From Rhizobiales bacterium IMCC20636 (GTDB taxonomy: Bacteria; Pseudomonadota; Alphaproteobacteria; Rhizobiales; GCA-2746425), in contig CP018226.1 of NCBI GenBank assembly GCA_016865015.1, positions 4,247,001 through 4,311,000 on the forward strand: DNA of 64,000 bases, in the 5' to 3' direction. The translations under genes were made by a program, and so were the position numbers. This document shows positions 48,251-58,976 of this stretch, piece by piece; the first letter of the stretch is position 1, and each line of letters opens with the position of its first letter. The notes under the pieces are model-generated. The model ran no database searches and was not told where the DNA came from. It saw only the letters and a program-made list of their open reading frames with translations.

Positions 48251-48402
48251 TCTTATCCTGATCCTGCTGCCGCGTTTAAACTGCCACGCGGCGCGTCTGT
48301 CAAACTATCTTGGCAACAGTCATGCAATTTCCTGCCCGACCGTTGCTGGTAATTCTCTGCTTCATGGGACCCGCACCCTTGATTATGGCGCGCGTCGTTT
48401 TT

Positions 48403-49134
48403 TCAAGTCTCGGTCTCTGCCCGCGCTCCAATATAGGTTTGGAGCCGCTCGGCTGCGTTCAAAAAGCCACCATCTCCCCGGTCCTTCGTCTTTTCCGCTT
48501 TTGTTAGCGCGGCATGTATTACATTTGTGCGACCAAATGCCAAATCCAATTCCAAGCCTTCGAAACTTCGAACCACTTGCAAACCATCGGAATCGCCAAA
48601 ACGCCGTTTTACAGCCTGCATCAGCTTGCGCAAACTATCGTCGGCACCATCACTGGCTACGATCAGCGTTTCTGCCTTGTCGCTGCCAATAGCCGATTCC
48701 ACCTTGGCGAAGCCTGTAATGATACGCCCGGACTTCTGTGCCAGTGCCAAAGCACCTAGCGCCCGATCCTTCAAGAGCTTTTCAACCCTGTCGGCCAGAC
48801 CGGCTTCGACTGTGATCACCTTATCACTTTTCTTACCCAGCATCCGCCCGAACAGTCCACGCTTTTCAGCCAGTGCCACATATTTGGCTTCAGCCCTGAC
48901 CCAGACACCGCGCCCGGGCAGGACCGCTTTCAGGTCCGGTACAATACGCCCTTCCGGATCGGCCACAAAGCGGATTAATTCCGCCTTGGACAAAACGTCG
49001 CGGCTGACAGCACATTGCCGTGTCTGTTCCCGGCGCGTGCGCGGACTTCCATCATCCGCTTCCACGTCCGGTTCACCATCGCCAATGCCAGCACCAATAG
49101 CGTCTGAGCCATTCGGGTTGTTCGCTGTGTTCAT
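48403..49134 (-). CDS. YlxR/DUF448 RNA-binding protein fused to an L7Ae-like domain
   Basis: 243 residues from the ATG at 49134 (AGGG before it; a TTG at 49152 is less likely). An N-terminal YlxR domain (about 37-115, RQCAVSRDVLSKAELIRFV... LPGRGVWV) is followed by an L7Ae/YlxQ-like part (about 120-215, ALGALALAQKSGRIITGF). This fusion is common in Alphaproteobacteria and lies between nusA and infB; it probably binds nucleic acid in transcription or translation. Precise function unknown. Confidence 0.88.
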   Translation of the reverse strand: MNTANNPNGSDAIGAGIGDGEPDVEADDGSPRTRREQTRQCAVSRDVLSKAELIRFVADPEGRIVPDLKAVLPGRGVWVRAEAKYVALAEKRGLFGRMLGKKSDKVITVEAGLADRVEKLLKDRALGALALAQKSGRIITGFAKVESAIGSDKAETLIVASDGADDSLRKLMQAVKRRFGDSDGLQVVRSFEGLELDLAFGRTNVIHAALTKAEKTKDRGDGGFLNAAERLQTYIGARAETET

Positions 49135-49157
49135 GAACCCTGCCGTGACCAATCGCC

Positions 49158-50783
49158 TTACTGGGCCACTTCTTCGGTTGCTGGCTCGGCACCTTCTTCA
49201 GCGTCGGCCTCTGGTGCTTCGTCAGTTGCCAAATCTTCTGCACTGATCAGGCCCGATTTCACGCGCGCAACCATAATCAGAGCTTCAGCTTCAGCACGCG
49301 ACATCTCTGTCGGTGGGAAAATACCCTCAAACCGCTGGGTTTCGCCATCCTTGCGCTCTGTCCAGCCGATCAGATCATCAGCTGCACAATAGCCCAGATC
49401 TTCAACGGTTTTAACATCATTCTTGCCGAATGCGACCATCATGCCTGTGGTGACACCTTCGATCTCACGCAATTCGTCAGAAACACCCAGTTCAATCCGC
49501 TCGGCATCCTGTTCAGCTTCCAGCTTTTCAAGATATTCGCGGGCACGAGTCTGAATTTCCGTCGCCGTATCATCATCGAAGCCTTCGATGAACGCGATTT
49601 CGTCCAGTTCGACGTAAGCCACTTCCTCGACAGAGGTGAAGCCTTCGGTGGACAGCAATTGGCCAACCATCTCGTCCACATCCAGTGCCTTGGTGAACAG
49701 CTCGGTGCGTTCGGAGAATTCTTTCTGGCGGCGCTGTGACTCTTCTTCTTCGGTCAGAATATCAATATCCCACCCGGTCAATTGAGACGCAAGGCGCACA
49801 TTCTGGCCACGACGGCCAATCGCCAGCGACAATTGCTCGTCGGGTACAACCACTTCGATTTTCGACTGATCTTCATCCAGGACAACCTTGGACACTTCAG
49901 CAGGCTGCAACGCATTGACAATGAAGGTCGCAGCATCTGGTGACCAGGGAATGATATCGATCTTCTCACCCTGCAACTCACCAACAACGGCCTGTACACG
50001 GCTGCCGCGCATACCCACACAGGCACCGACTGGATCAATCGAGCTGTCATTGGAGATGACGGCAATCTTGGCACGAGAGCCCGGATCGCGTGCAACGGAG
50101 CGCAGTTCGATAATGCCGTCGTAGATTTCGGGCACTTCCATTTCGAACAATTTCGCCATGAAGGCAGGATGGCTGCGGGACAGGAAAATCTGTGGTCCGC
50201 GCTGTTCCCGGCGCACATCATGGATGTAGGCACGTACGCGGTCGCCATATCGGAAGGTCTCGCGCGGGATCAGTTCATCACGGCGAATGATCGCCTCGCC
50301 GCGGCCCAGATCAACAATGACATTGCCATATTCAACACGTTTGACGGTGCCGTTGACCACAGTACCAATACGGTCCTGATATTCTTCAAACTGCCGGTCA
50401 CGTTCGGCTTCGCGCACTTTTTGAACAATCACCTGCTTGGCGGATTGGGCAGCGATACGGCCAAAATCCATCGGCGGCAATGGCTCGGACAATGCGTCGC
50501 CAATCTTGGCGTCCGGATTGCGCGCCATGGCATCAACGAGGGAGACTTCCGACATGGAGTTTTCAACTTCTTCGACGACATGAAGCAGCCGGGCGAGGCG
50601 AATTTCACCAGTCTTGTCGTTGATCTCAGCGCGGACATCGGTTTCCGATCCATACCGCGCCTTGGCGGCTTTCTGGATGGCGTCTTCCATCGCCGCAATC
50701 ACGATTGTACGGTCGATCACCTTTTCACGAGCAACTGCTTCAGCAATCTGCAACAACTCAAGTCGGTTGGCACTTACAGCCAT
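49158..50783 (-). CDS. nusA: Transcription termination/antitermination protein NusA
   Basis: 541 residues: an RNA-polymerase-binding N-domain (1 to about 130), S1 (about 135-205), tandem KH domains (about 230-350) with a Ser/Asp-rich ligand region, and C-terminal acidic repeats (about 370-500), then a short Ala/Glu-rich tail. GGGAGA precedes the ATG. It follows rimP by 52 bases in the canonical rimP-nusA-ylxR-infB order. Confidence 0.97.
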   Translation of the reverse strand: MAVSANRLELLQIAEAVAREKVIDRTIVIAAMEDAIQKAAKARYGSETDVRAEINDKTGEIRLARLLHVVEEVENSMSEVSLVDAMARNPDAKIGDALSEPLPPMDFGRIAAQSAKQVIVQKVREAERDRQFEEYQDRIGTVVNGTVKRVEYGNVIVDLGRGEAIIRRDELIPRETFRYGDRVRAYIHDVRREQRGPQIFLSRSHPAFMAKLFEMEVPEIYDGIIELRSVARDPGSRAKIAVISNDSSIDPVGACVGMRGSRVQAVVGELQGEKIDIIPWSPDAATFIVNALQPAEVSKVVLDEDQSKIEVVVPDEQLSLAIGRRGQNVRLASQLTGWDIDILTEEEESQRRQKEFSERTELFTKALDVDEMVGQLLSTEGFTSVEEVAYVELDEIAFIEGFDDDTATEIQTRAREYLEKLEAEQDAERIELGVSDELREIEGVTTGMMVAFGKNDVKTVEDLGYCAADDLIGWTERKDGETQRFEGIFPPTEMSRAEAEALIMVARVKSGLISAEDLATDEAPEADAEEGAEPATEEVAQ

Positions 50784-50835
50784 GTCTTTATCTCCCTAAA
50801 CGGAGCCACCGGAATGATCCCGGCGGGTCTGTTGG

Positions 50836-51525
50836 TCAGTCAGTATTGGGTTCAGGTTCTGTATTGATTTCAAGGTCTGTATCACCATCAAGTTCCGGCA
50901 TCTGGCCGTCCTCGGTGGCGGTATCAAATTCAGGATTTTCCGCTTTCAGCAGTGCGCGGGCAGCATCAATAAGTTCATCGGTCATAATCAGATTGGCATC
51001 AGCCACATCAGCTAGAGGCAGCCAGACATCTGCTTCAGGCGTCGCCAGCGATTTCTCGGTTGATTTGACCTTGGTTTTCCGTCCGCGCTTTTCCATAGGG
51101 CGCAGACCGAATTCGAGACCGTTTTCTGCGTCTCGCAGGCCCAGAAGCTGACCGCGAAAGCGGCGTTGTCCGCCAATCGTTATGGCCATTTCAACTCTTG
51201 CCAGATGACCGGCCCAGCGCTCAAAATCAGACTTGCGCACCAAAGGGCGATCAACACCGGCAGTTGACACTTCAAGATGATAGGCACCTGAAATCGGATC
51301 ATGCACATCCAGCTCTGGCGAAAGTGCCTTCGAAATCTTCTCGCAATCACTGATGGTCATCAGACCGGTCGGGCGCTCGGCCATAATCTGTACGGTTACA
51401 CCGTTCTGGCCTGAAACGCGCACGCGCACAAGCCTGCAGCCCAGATCCTGAATAACAGGCTCGGCAATTACAGCAATACGGGCGTCAAGCCCGGTCTCGG
51501 TGACAATGCGCGGATCATCCGCCAT
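50836..51525 (-). CDS. rimP: Ribosome maturation factor RimP
   Basis: 30S assembly factor. 229 residues: the two RimP domains cover about 1-170 (VIQDLGCRLVRVRVSG, SPELDVHDPISGAYHLEVSTAGVDRPL). A C-terminal extension rich in Asp/Glu (about 195-229) is longer than in enterobacteria but common in Hyphomicrobiales. It is the first gene of the nusA-infB operon. Confidence 0.95.
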   Translation of the reverse strand: MADDPRIVTETGLDARIAVIAEPVIQDLGCRLVRVRVSGQNGVTVQIMAERPTGLMTISDCEKISKALSPELDVHDPISGAYHLEVSTAGVDRPLVRKSDFERWAGHLARVEMAITIGGQRRFRGQLLGLRDAENGLEFGLRPMEKRGRKTKVKSTEKSLATPEADVWLPLADVADANLIMTDELIDAARALLKAENPEFDTATEDGQMPELDGDTDLEINTEPEPNTD

Positions 51526-51620
51526 GTTCTCTACGTTCCTAATAAGTAAACTTTGACCTGAACAACAATTCTCCGGATGCCATGGGTCGATTCGACTGTT
51601 TCCCGGTTGGCATTCGGCAA

Positions 51621-51652
51621 CAAAAAAGAGCGGGTCCGACTGGGCCCACTCT
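51621..51652 (-). terminator. Intrinsic terminator upstream of rimP
   Basis: On the minus strand AGAGTGGG (51652-51645) pairs with CCCGCTCT (51634-51627) with one G-U pair, followed by TTTTTT. It would stop transcripts coming from the small membrane-protein gene at 51856. The rest of the 330-base gap 51526-51855 holds the second hairpin at 51820 and no recognisable RNA gene. Confidence 0.75.
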
Positions 51653-51819
51653 CAAACAGTGTTCAAGATTTGAATTGTATATAATTGGCGCTGACATGAT
51701 TTGCAAGTGATTGGTTTGAAGCGCGCTGTGGTTAACTTGTTTGTGCTGTCCCAAAGCGCGGTGCCCTGAACGATGATCAATGGTTCACAACCCCAATTCA
51801 GCTGCTTTGAAGGCAGGTA

Positions 51820-51849
51820 TTCGCCGGCAATTTGTTGGTTGCCGGCGAA
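51820..51849 (-). terminator. Strong hairpin just after the small membrane-protein gene
   Basis: TTCGCCGGCAA (51820-51830) and TTGCCGGCGAA (51839-51849) are perfect 11-bp arms with an 8-base loop, starting 6 bases past the stop codon at 51856. There is no T-run, so it may protect the mRNA 3' end; the real terminator is likely the next hairpin at 51621. Confidence 0.6.
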
Positions 51850-51855
51850 GGTCGA

Positions 51856-52206
51856 TTATTTGTCTGCAGCGAGTGCAATCTGACAAGCTTCTGACAAAGC
51901 TCTGTCAGGTTTAGACTCACCAAGAGGTGTCGCCCATCCAGCTTTTTCAACAATGCCACGACGCTTATACGTGCTGGCTTCCTCAAGTTCCGCCAAAACG
52001 GCACCGGCATTCGGATCATTTTGAGAGTTTTGCACACAATACGGCGTCAGAGCCGCAGCAACGGCTGCAATTGACTGTTTGCCGGACATTTCTGAAGCTG
52101 AAGCACCGGTTACCCAGCCGCTCCAATTGAATCCTACAACAGCCAGAGCGACAGCGCCCACAACCGCGCCCATAAGGGCAGGTTTCGTCCATTCAGGAAT
52201 TTGCAT
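51856..52206 (-). CDS. Small single-span exported protein, unknown function
   Basis: 116 residues. One hydrophobic segment (about 11-26) after a short positively oriented start anchors or exports the protein; the remainder (about 27-116) has two cysteines (PYCVQNSQ and EACQIA) and AELEEASTYKRRGIVEKAGWATPLGE. I recall similar hypothetical proteins in Hyphomicrobiales but no function. It is expressed alone, with its own hairpins downstream and rpsA's terminator upstream. Confidence 0.7.
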   Translation of the reverse strand: MQIPEWTKPALMGAVVGAVALAVVGFNWSGWVTGASASEMSGKQSIAAVAAALTPYCVQNSQNDPNAGAVLAELEEASTYKRRGIVEKAGWATPLGESKPDRALSEACQIALAADK

Positions 52207-52436
52207 GTTTTAAGACCGATCTGTAGGTGGAAAAGTGCGCATCATCGCGCAATAGGGATGTTAGTAGCATACAATCCCTCATAACTTGCATTGTTAATGG
52301 ATTATTCACGAACAGGAACGGATGGCCCCGTCGCATTGAAGGACGCTTCAGCAGCGGTGTGAGCTCCTGTTGCGTCCCGCTTGGTGCCGGACCAATGCAC
52401 GTCACGCGGTTCAAAAACACCCGAATTCCGCCCAAT
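52207..52436. other. Intergenic stretch between the small protein and the rpsA terminator
   Basis: About 230 bases (part of the 314-base gap 52207-52520) that should hold the promoter of the small membrane-protein gene. No ORF, tRNA or clear promoter boxes were recognised. Confidence 0.4.
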
Positions 52437-52467
52437 AAAAAACCGGCGCAGGAGGCCTGCGCCGGTT
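52437..52467 (-). terminator. Intrinsic terminator after rpsA
   Basis: AACCGGCGCAGG (52441-52452) and CCTGCGCCGGTT (52456-52467) form a perfect 12-bp stem with a 3-base loop. The minus-strand transcript then enters TTTTTTA. This is the strongest terminator in the window. Confidence 0.92.
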
Positions 52468-52520
52468 CTTAAAAGATGTCTCAATCCGAAGTTCAGAACC
52501 CCGGATCAGGCAGGAACGAG

Positions 52521-54221
52521 CTATTCGTCGTCCTGACCTTTCAGAGCTGCACCCAGAATATCGCCAAGCGATGCGCCGGATGTGGTGGAACCGTATTGTG
52601 CCACAGCTTCTTTTTCTTCTGCAATTTCCAGTGCCTTGATCGACAGGGAAACCTTGCGGGCCTTCTTGTCGAAATTGGTGACACGGGCGTCGAACTTTTC
52701 GCCGACTGCGAAACGATCAGGACGCTGCTCGGAACGTTCGCGGGACAGATCGGAGCGACGAATGAAGGCCGACAAGTCGGTTTCCGCAATCTTCACTTCC
52801 AGGCCATTTTCCTGAACTTCCGAAACTTCACAGGTAACAACTGCACCCTTGCGCAATTCACCGGAAGCTGCCGCATCAGCGAATGGATCGCCTTCCAGCT
52901 GCTTGATGCCCAGCGAGATGCGTTCTTTGTCAGTGTCCACGTCAAGCACAATGGCTTTCACCATGTCGCCTTTTTTGAACTCTTCGATCATCTCTTCGCC
53001 GGAACGTTTCCAATCCAGATCGGACAGATGAACCATGCCGTCGACATCGCCATCGAGACCAACGAACAAACCAAACTCGGTCTTGTTCTTCACTTCGCCT
53101 TCGACGATCGTTCCAATCGGGAACTTGTCTGCGAAGGACGTCCAAGGATTGTCCATAGCCTGTTTCAGGCCGAGCGAAATACGACGCTTGGATGGATCAA
53201 CTTCCAGAACAATCACTTCCACTTCCTGAGAGGTGGAAACAATCTTGCCCGGATGGATGTTTTTCTTGGTCCAGGACATTTCGGAGACGTGGATCAGACC
53301 TTCAATGCCTGGCTCCAGTTCAACAAATGCGCCGTAGTCAGTGATATTGGTGACGCGGCCAGTGAATTTGGCTTCGAGCGGATATTTTGCATCGATGCCT
53401 TCCCATGGATCGCTTTCCAGCTGCTTCATGCCAAGCGAGATACGCTGAGTTTCGTGGTTCACCCGGATGATCTGAACATTGACCGTCTGGCCAATTGTCA
53501 GAACTTCACTTGGGTGGTTGATGCGGCGCCAGGCCATATCAGTCACGTGAAGCAAGCCATCAATGCCGCCGAGGTCAACGAATGCGCCATAATCGGTGAT
53601 GTTCTTGACAACACCTTCCATGACCTGACCTTCTTTAAGGTTCTGGACGATCTCGGAACGCTGTTCGGCGCGAGTTTCTTCCAGAATGGCACGGCGGGAC
53701 ACAACGATGTTGCCGCGACGCTTGTCCATTTTCAAAATCTGGAATGGCTGCGGGTTGTTCATCAACGGGCCTACATCGCGTACAGGGCGGATGTCCACCT
53801 GACTGCGCGGAAGGAAGGCAACAGCCCCTTCAAGATCGACTGTAAAGCCACCCTTGACGGAATTGAAAATCTGACCAGTAACCTTTTCACCCTTTTCAAA
53901 GGATTCCTCGAGGCGGACCCAGCTTTCTTCACGACGGGCTTTTTCACGGGACAGAACAGCTTCACCGAGCGCGTTTTCGATCCGCTCAAGGTAAACTTCA
54001 ACTTCGTCACCGATGGACAAGCCACCTTGTTTGTCCTGATGACCAAATTCCCGAACGGAAATACGGCCTTCAACTTTCAGGCCCACATCAATAACGGCTA
54101 GATCTTTTTCAAAAGCTATGACGGTGCCTTTGATGACGCTGCCTTCTTGCTGCGTTTCAGATCCAAAGGTTTCGTCAAGAAGCGCTGCGAAATCTTCGCG
54201 GCTTGGTGTTTCGATATTCAT
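52521..54221 (-). CDS. rpsA: 30S ribosomal protein S1
   Basis: 566 residues with six S1 OB-fold repeats in tandem (about 30-100, 117-183, 200-270, 286-356, 373-443, 460-530); it unwinds mRNA for initiation. The start is ATG at 54221, with AGGAGA just upstream; a TTG codon directly before it would sit too close to that site. It follows cmk and aroA in the usual aroA-cmk-rpsA order, 174 bases after cmk. Confidence 0.97.
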   Translation of the reverse strand: MNIETPSREDFAALLDETFGSETQQEGSVIKGTVIAFEKDLAVIDVGLKVEGRISVREFGHQDKQGGLSIGDEVEVYLERIENALGEAVLSREKARREESWVRLEESFEKGEKVTGQIFNSVKGGFTVDLEGAVAFLPRSQVDIRPVRDVGPLMNNPQPFQILKMDKRRGNIVVSRRAILEETRAEQRSEIVQNLKEGQVMEGVVKNITDYGAFVDLGGIDGLLHVTDMAWRRINHPSEVLTIGQTVNVQIIRVNHETQRISLGMKQLESDPWEGIDAKYPLEAKFTGRVTNITDYGAFVELEPGIEGLIHVSEMSWTKKNIHPGKIVSTSQEVEVIVLEVDPSKRRISLGLKQAMDNPWTSFADKFPIGTIVEGEVKNKTEFGLFVGLDGDVDGMVHLSDLDWKRSGEEMIEEFKKGDMVKAIVLDVDTDKERISLGIKQLEGDPFADAAASGELRKGAVVTCEVSEVQENGLEVKIAETDLSAFIRRSDLSRERSEQRPDRFAVGEKFDARVTNFDKKARKVSLSIKALEIAEEKEAVAQYGSTTSGASLGDILGAALKGQDDE

Positions 54222-54395
54222 CAATTCTCCTAGAATGCGATGGCCTGCATTGGTGCACCTTTGTGTCAGTCAATGAATGCCAGTCGCGATGCGCCGGGTT
54301 CGTGTTCATAAAAGCCGTTTTGGGACCTGTTGGTGCTTCCAAGCAGTCCAACAAAATGTGGCGCATGGTCCAAATTCGGCAGCTGAGTTGCGTTT

Positions 54396-55037
54396 CTAGC
54401 GCTCGATAGCCTGCAAAACCAGGGTTTTCGCTGCAAGAAACGCGGTTTCTATATCCATTTTGGTCGTATCAATCAAGTGCGCATCGGCAGCTTTCTTGAG
54501 CGGAGAGACAGATCTTGAGCTATCGCGCTCGTCCCTTTGCCTGATATCGCGCAGAATATCATCATAGCTGGAGGTGCCGCCTTTTGCCGCGACTTCCTTG
54601 AAACGGCGCTCTGCGCGGGCTTCTGCGCCGGCCGTCACAAACAGCTTCACCTGCGCATCCGGGCACACAATCGTACCGATGTCGCGCCCGTCCATCACAG
54701 CGCCTCTGGCCGCAAATGCGCGCTGCAACTCGACCAGTTCAGCGCGCAGTTTCGGCATCACCGCTACTTTTGACGCAGCAGCGCCAATCTGGTGATCCGA
54801 CAAATAATCCCGATCCAGGGCGGCCAGATCGAGCCTTTGAGCTGCCTTGATGGCAGCGACTTCATCATCCAGAGCCACATTATCGAGCTGCATTTGAGCC
54901 GCAACAGCCCGGTAGGTCAGTCCGGTATCCAGATACGGCAGATCGAATTCCACCGCAAGGCGACGTGCCAGCGTGCCCTTTCCTGAGGCGGCGGGCCCGT
55001 CAATGGCGACTGTGAGAGGCGATTTTTCTGCAACCAT
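54396..55037 (-). CDS. cmk: (d)CMP kinase
   Basis: Phosphorylates CMP and dCMP. 213 residues with the P-loop [11 protein letters not shown] (12-22), [18 protein letters not shown] and the Arg-rich [15 protein letters not shown] lid. It follows aroA by 8 bases on the same strand. Confidence 0.96.
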   Translation of the reverse strand: MVAEKSPLTVAIDGPAASGKGTLARRLAVEFDLPYLDTGLTYRAVAAQMQLDNVALDDEVAAIKAAQRLDLAALDRDYLSDHQIGAAASKVAVMPKLRAELVELQRAFAARGAVMDGRDIGTIVCPDAQVKLFVTAGAEARAERRFKEVAAKGGTSSYDDILRDIRQRDERDSSRSVSPLKKAADAHLIDTTKMDIETAFLAAKTLVLQAIER

Positions 55038-55045
55038 TATAGTGC

Positions 55046-56455
<1,410 letters not shown>

Positions 56456-56687
56456 CTATGCGGCCAGCCGTTAGCATGTTGCGATGCCGGTTTGAAGGGT
56501 GAAACAGGGCTGTTGTTTTGTTTCTTGCGCATTTCATCAATGTTTTGCTTTGACAGTCCGGGTCCGGGTCGCTATCTGCAGGTCCAATTTCCGGTAATGA
56601 CACACTGGCTGGGCACGGGCGCGAAAAACCTCTCGGTGAGGTGGCGCTGCGACAGCGGAACACGATAGAAAAAACAAAGGCACGACC

Positions 56688-57134
56688 ATGGCAAAAGAAG
56701 AACTTGGAACCAAGCGGACCTGCGGCAATTGCGCCTCCCGGTTTTACGATCTGAACCGCGACCCGATCATCTGCCCCAAATGCGCCACGCCTTTCGTTTT
56801 GGCAACGGTTGCCAAAGCAAAGCCAGAAAAGGCCAAGCCGGCAAAAGCCAAGCCGAAGGTAGAAGATGAAGAGGATGAGACTGAAGCAGCCGAACTTGTC
56901 ACTCTGGAAGATGCAGATGATGAGGATGGCGCAACTGGCGCTGTGAAAGTTGCCAGCCTCGATGATGACGACGATGATGATGATGATGACGAAGACGACG
57001 CAATCGACATCGATATCGACATTGACATCGATGATGACGATGATGACGACGACGATGACACCTTCCTGGAAGACGACGACGATGATGATGCAGTGATCGT
57101 TGTGCCAACCAACGGTAAAGACGACGATAATTGA
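56688..57134 (+). CDS. TIGR02300-family acidic zinc-ribbon protein
   Basis: 148 residues. The N-terminal zinc ribbon has Cys12/Cys15 and Cys29/Cys32 (TCGNCASRF, ICPKCATPF). A Lys/Ala/Pro linker (43-57) is followed by a long acidic tail (58-145) that is mostly Asp, including a run of alternating Ile-Asp. The family is restricted to Alphaproteobacteria and uncharacterised. The tail is coded by GAT/GAC repeats that could slip. Divergent from aroA, with a hairpin after the stop and tRNA-Ala next. Confidence 0.88.
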   Translation: MAKEELGTKRTCGNCASRFYDLNRDPIICPKCATPFVLATVAKAKPEKAKPAKAKPKVEDEEDETEAAELVTLEDADDEDGATGAVKVASLDDDDDDDDDDEDDAIDIDIDIDIDDDDDDDDDDTFLEDDDDDDAVIVVPTNGKDDDN

Positions 57135-57152
57135 TTTTACCGTAATGACCGG

Positions 57153-57182
57153 CCGGTGGCCTCGTTAAAAGCCACCGGTTCA
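57153..57182 (+). terminator. Hairpin terminator after the acidic zinc-ribbon gene
   Basis: CCGGTGGC (57153-57160) pairs with GCCACCGG (57171-57178), followed by only two Ts. A weak intrinsic terminator 19 bases after the stop codon. Confidence 0.5.
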
Positions 57183-57293
57183 CACGTGACAGATCAGGCA
57201 AAAGCTATTGCGTAAAAATACCGCTTGATCTTTTGCCAAGGCCTTCCTAAAACCGCGCGGCAATTTGGCGCTTCTTAAAACGCAAATTGCATT

Positions 57294-57369
<76 letters not shown>

Positions 57370-57500
57370 TTCCCCAAAATGTCAGTGATGACAGCGCCCA
57401 ATATGCGCTCCGCCCAGATGCGTCAGCGCAAAGGCTTGCGCATGGCTGTTGGCTGGGTTTGGGCGGTTATGCAAGCTGCGCCCAGCGGATTAGTCTTGGC

Positions 57501-58343
57501 TCATTCTGCATTCGTCAGTGCGTCCAGCGCATGTGCCACATGCCAGGCAGGGCCGACATCTGCCTGATCCTGGACCGCCCAGATAATCGACAGGACCGCG
57601 TGAACAAATGCCCATTTCAGGATGCGGCTTTGTGGATAACCCAATATGTCACTCATGATTTGTGTGCGGGACAGCAGACATTTGAGGTCCGCGATCTCGG
57701 GAGAATCCAGCGGGTTTTTCAGCAAAGCCGCGCAATCATAGGCCGGATCGCCTCGAAACCCTTTCGGATCGATGGCAAGCCAACCCGTCTTGTCATCCAA
57801 AAGAATATTCTCATGGTGAAGATCGCCATGAAGTACAATCGAGCTCCGGGCCGTGTCCTGAAGCTCACGGAACTGCCTGTCGGCGGAGCTCAGCATGGTT
57901 TCGGGCAGTAAATCACTCTGCAGATGCCGCGCCTTTGCAAATGTGGGACCCAAGCTCTCGATGGTTGGCAGGACGTCCATCCCTGGATCATGGGGACAGC
58001 CGTGAAGCGCGTTGAGAACATCGCAGGCAATGTGAGTTGCAGCAGTATCACCATGGTGTTGCCGAAAATGGCGCAGGGTTGCGCCAGGCATGGCCCTCGC
58101 CATCAACAGCGCATCCCGCGTGCATTCAAGCACCTCTACAGCTTTGCCGCCGGAATAGTGGCTCAGGGTCAGAAAACTGTTGTGCTCGCATTTGCCCGGA
58201 AAAGGGATTTTCAGCATTAAAGACAAGCCATTACGGGTTACCGGATACAGTATCGCAGCCGCGACATGAATGGCTGAGCCATCGCGTTTGAGCTGCCATT
58301 TTTGCAGATAATGGCTTGCGGAATCTGTTGATGAACGGCTCAT
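57501..58343 (-). CDS. APH(6)/hydroxyurea-type kinase-like phosphotransferase
   Basis: 280 residues from the ATG at 58343 (AAAGGG before it). A protein-kinase-like fold with Lys45 (LMLKIP), a Brenner motif HGDLHHEN (172-179, Asp174 catalytic) and the metal-binding AIDPKGFRGDPAYD (Asp192). This matches the aminoglycoside 6-/hydroxyurea phosphotransferase family. Chromosomal members in environmental bacteria need not confer resistance; the natural substrate is unknown. It ends in the space after tRNA-Ala and is divergent from hsp20. Confidence 0.8.
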   Translation of the reverse strand: MSRSSTDSASHYLQKWQLKRDGSAIHVAAAILYPVTRNGLSLMLKIPFPGKCEHNSFLTLSHYSGGKAVEVLECTRDALLMARAMPGATLRHFRQHHGDTAATHIACDVLNALHGCPHDPGMDVLPTIESLGPTFAKARHLQSDLLPETMLSSADRQFRELQDTARSSIVLHGDLHHENILLDDKTGWLAIDPKGFRGDPAYDCAALLKNPLDSPEIADLKCLLSRTQIMSDILGYPQSRILKWAFVHAVLSIIWAVQDQADVGPAWHVAHALDALTNAE

Positions 58344-58454
58344 TGCGCCCTTTCTCTTGAAGCATCGGGAACTTCGTACCATATTCCCATCAACGGTGAT
58401 TGCCTTGCGGGATCGCTGAATGGCCGCTTTTTGGGCCGAAGGAAAGGACTAATC

Positions 58455-58976
58455 ATGACGCGCGTATCTGCGTTTTCCAGCCCTTTTATGTTGGGCTTTG
58501 ACGAAATTGAACGGGTATTGGACCGTGTGGCCAAGACCTCTGACGGTTACCCACCTTACAACATTGAACGGATCAGATCCGAACTCAGCACCAACAGTGA
58601 TGTGTTGCGCATTACCTTGGCTGTTGCCGGATTTTCACGTCAGGAACTGGATGTTGCGGTCGAAGAACGCCAATTGGTGATCCGCGGCCGACAGCAGGAT
58701 GACGACAGCCGGGAATATCTGCATCGCGGCATAGCGGCGCGGCAGTTCCAAAGGGCGTTTCTACTGGCCGATGGCATGGAAATACTCGGGGCTGACCTGA
58801 AAGACGGTCTGTTGAGCATTAATCTCGTTCGGCCTCAGCCGGAGCGGATTGTCCGCAAAATTGACATCACGATTCACGATGATGCTACAAAGGGAAGCAA
58901 TTCCTCGCAAAAGCCACATCTGGAAACTGTTGAACATCTGAAAACGGCCCAGCAAAAAAAGGAGCCTGCGTCATGA
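58455..58976 (+). CDS. Small heat-shock protein, Hsp20 family
   Basis: 173 residues from the ATG at 58455, with AAGGA six bases upstream. The alpha-crystallin domain (about 36-140: YNIERI, LAVAGFSRQELDV, REYLHRGIAARQFQRAFLL, LSINLVRP) follows a short N-terminal arm typical of rhizobial class A Hsps. It holds unfolded proteins during stress. The stop overlaps the start of the DUF1150 gene (ATGA). I did not find a ROSE-type thermosensor in the short upstream region. Confidence 0.92.
   Translation: MTRVSAFSSPFMLGFDEIERVLDRVAKTSDGYPPYNIERIRSELSTNSDVLRITLAVAGFSRQELDVAVEERQLVIRGRQQDDDSREYLHRGIAARQFQRAFLLADGMEILGADLKDGLLSINLVRPQPERIVRKIDITIHDDATKGSNSSQKPHLETVEHLKTAQQKKEPAS

Noticed and set aside
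52476-54101. 541-codon open frame on the plus strand opposite rpsA
   Set aside because: An antisense shadow of the six S1 repeats, starting inside the terminator region, with no family resemblance.
57370-57500. Possible integration site at the tRNA-Ala 3' end
   Set aside because: No integrase gene, no repeated tRNA 3' end and no foreign-looking genes follow; the neighbourhood looks chromosomal.
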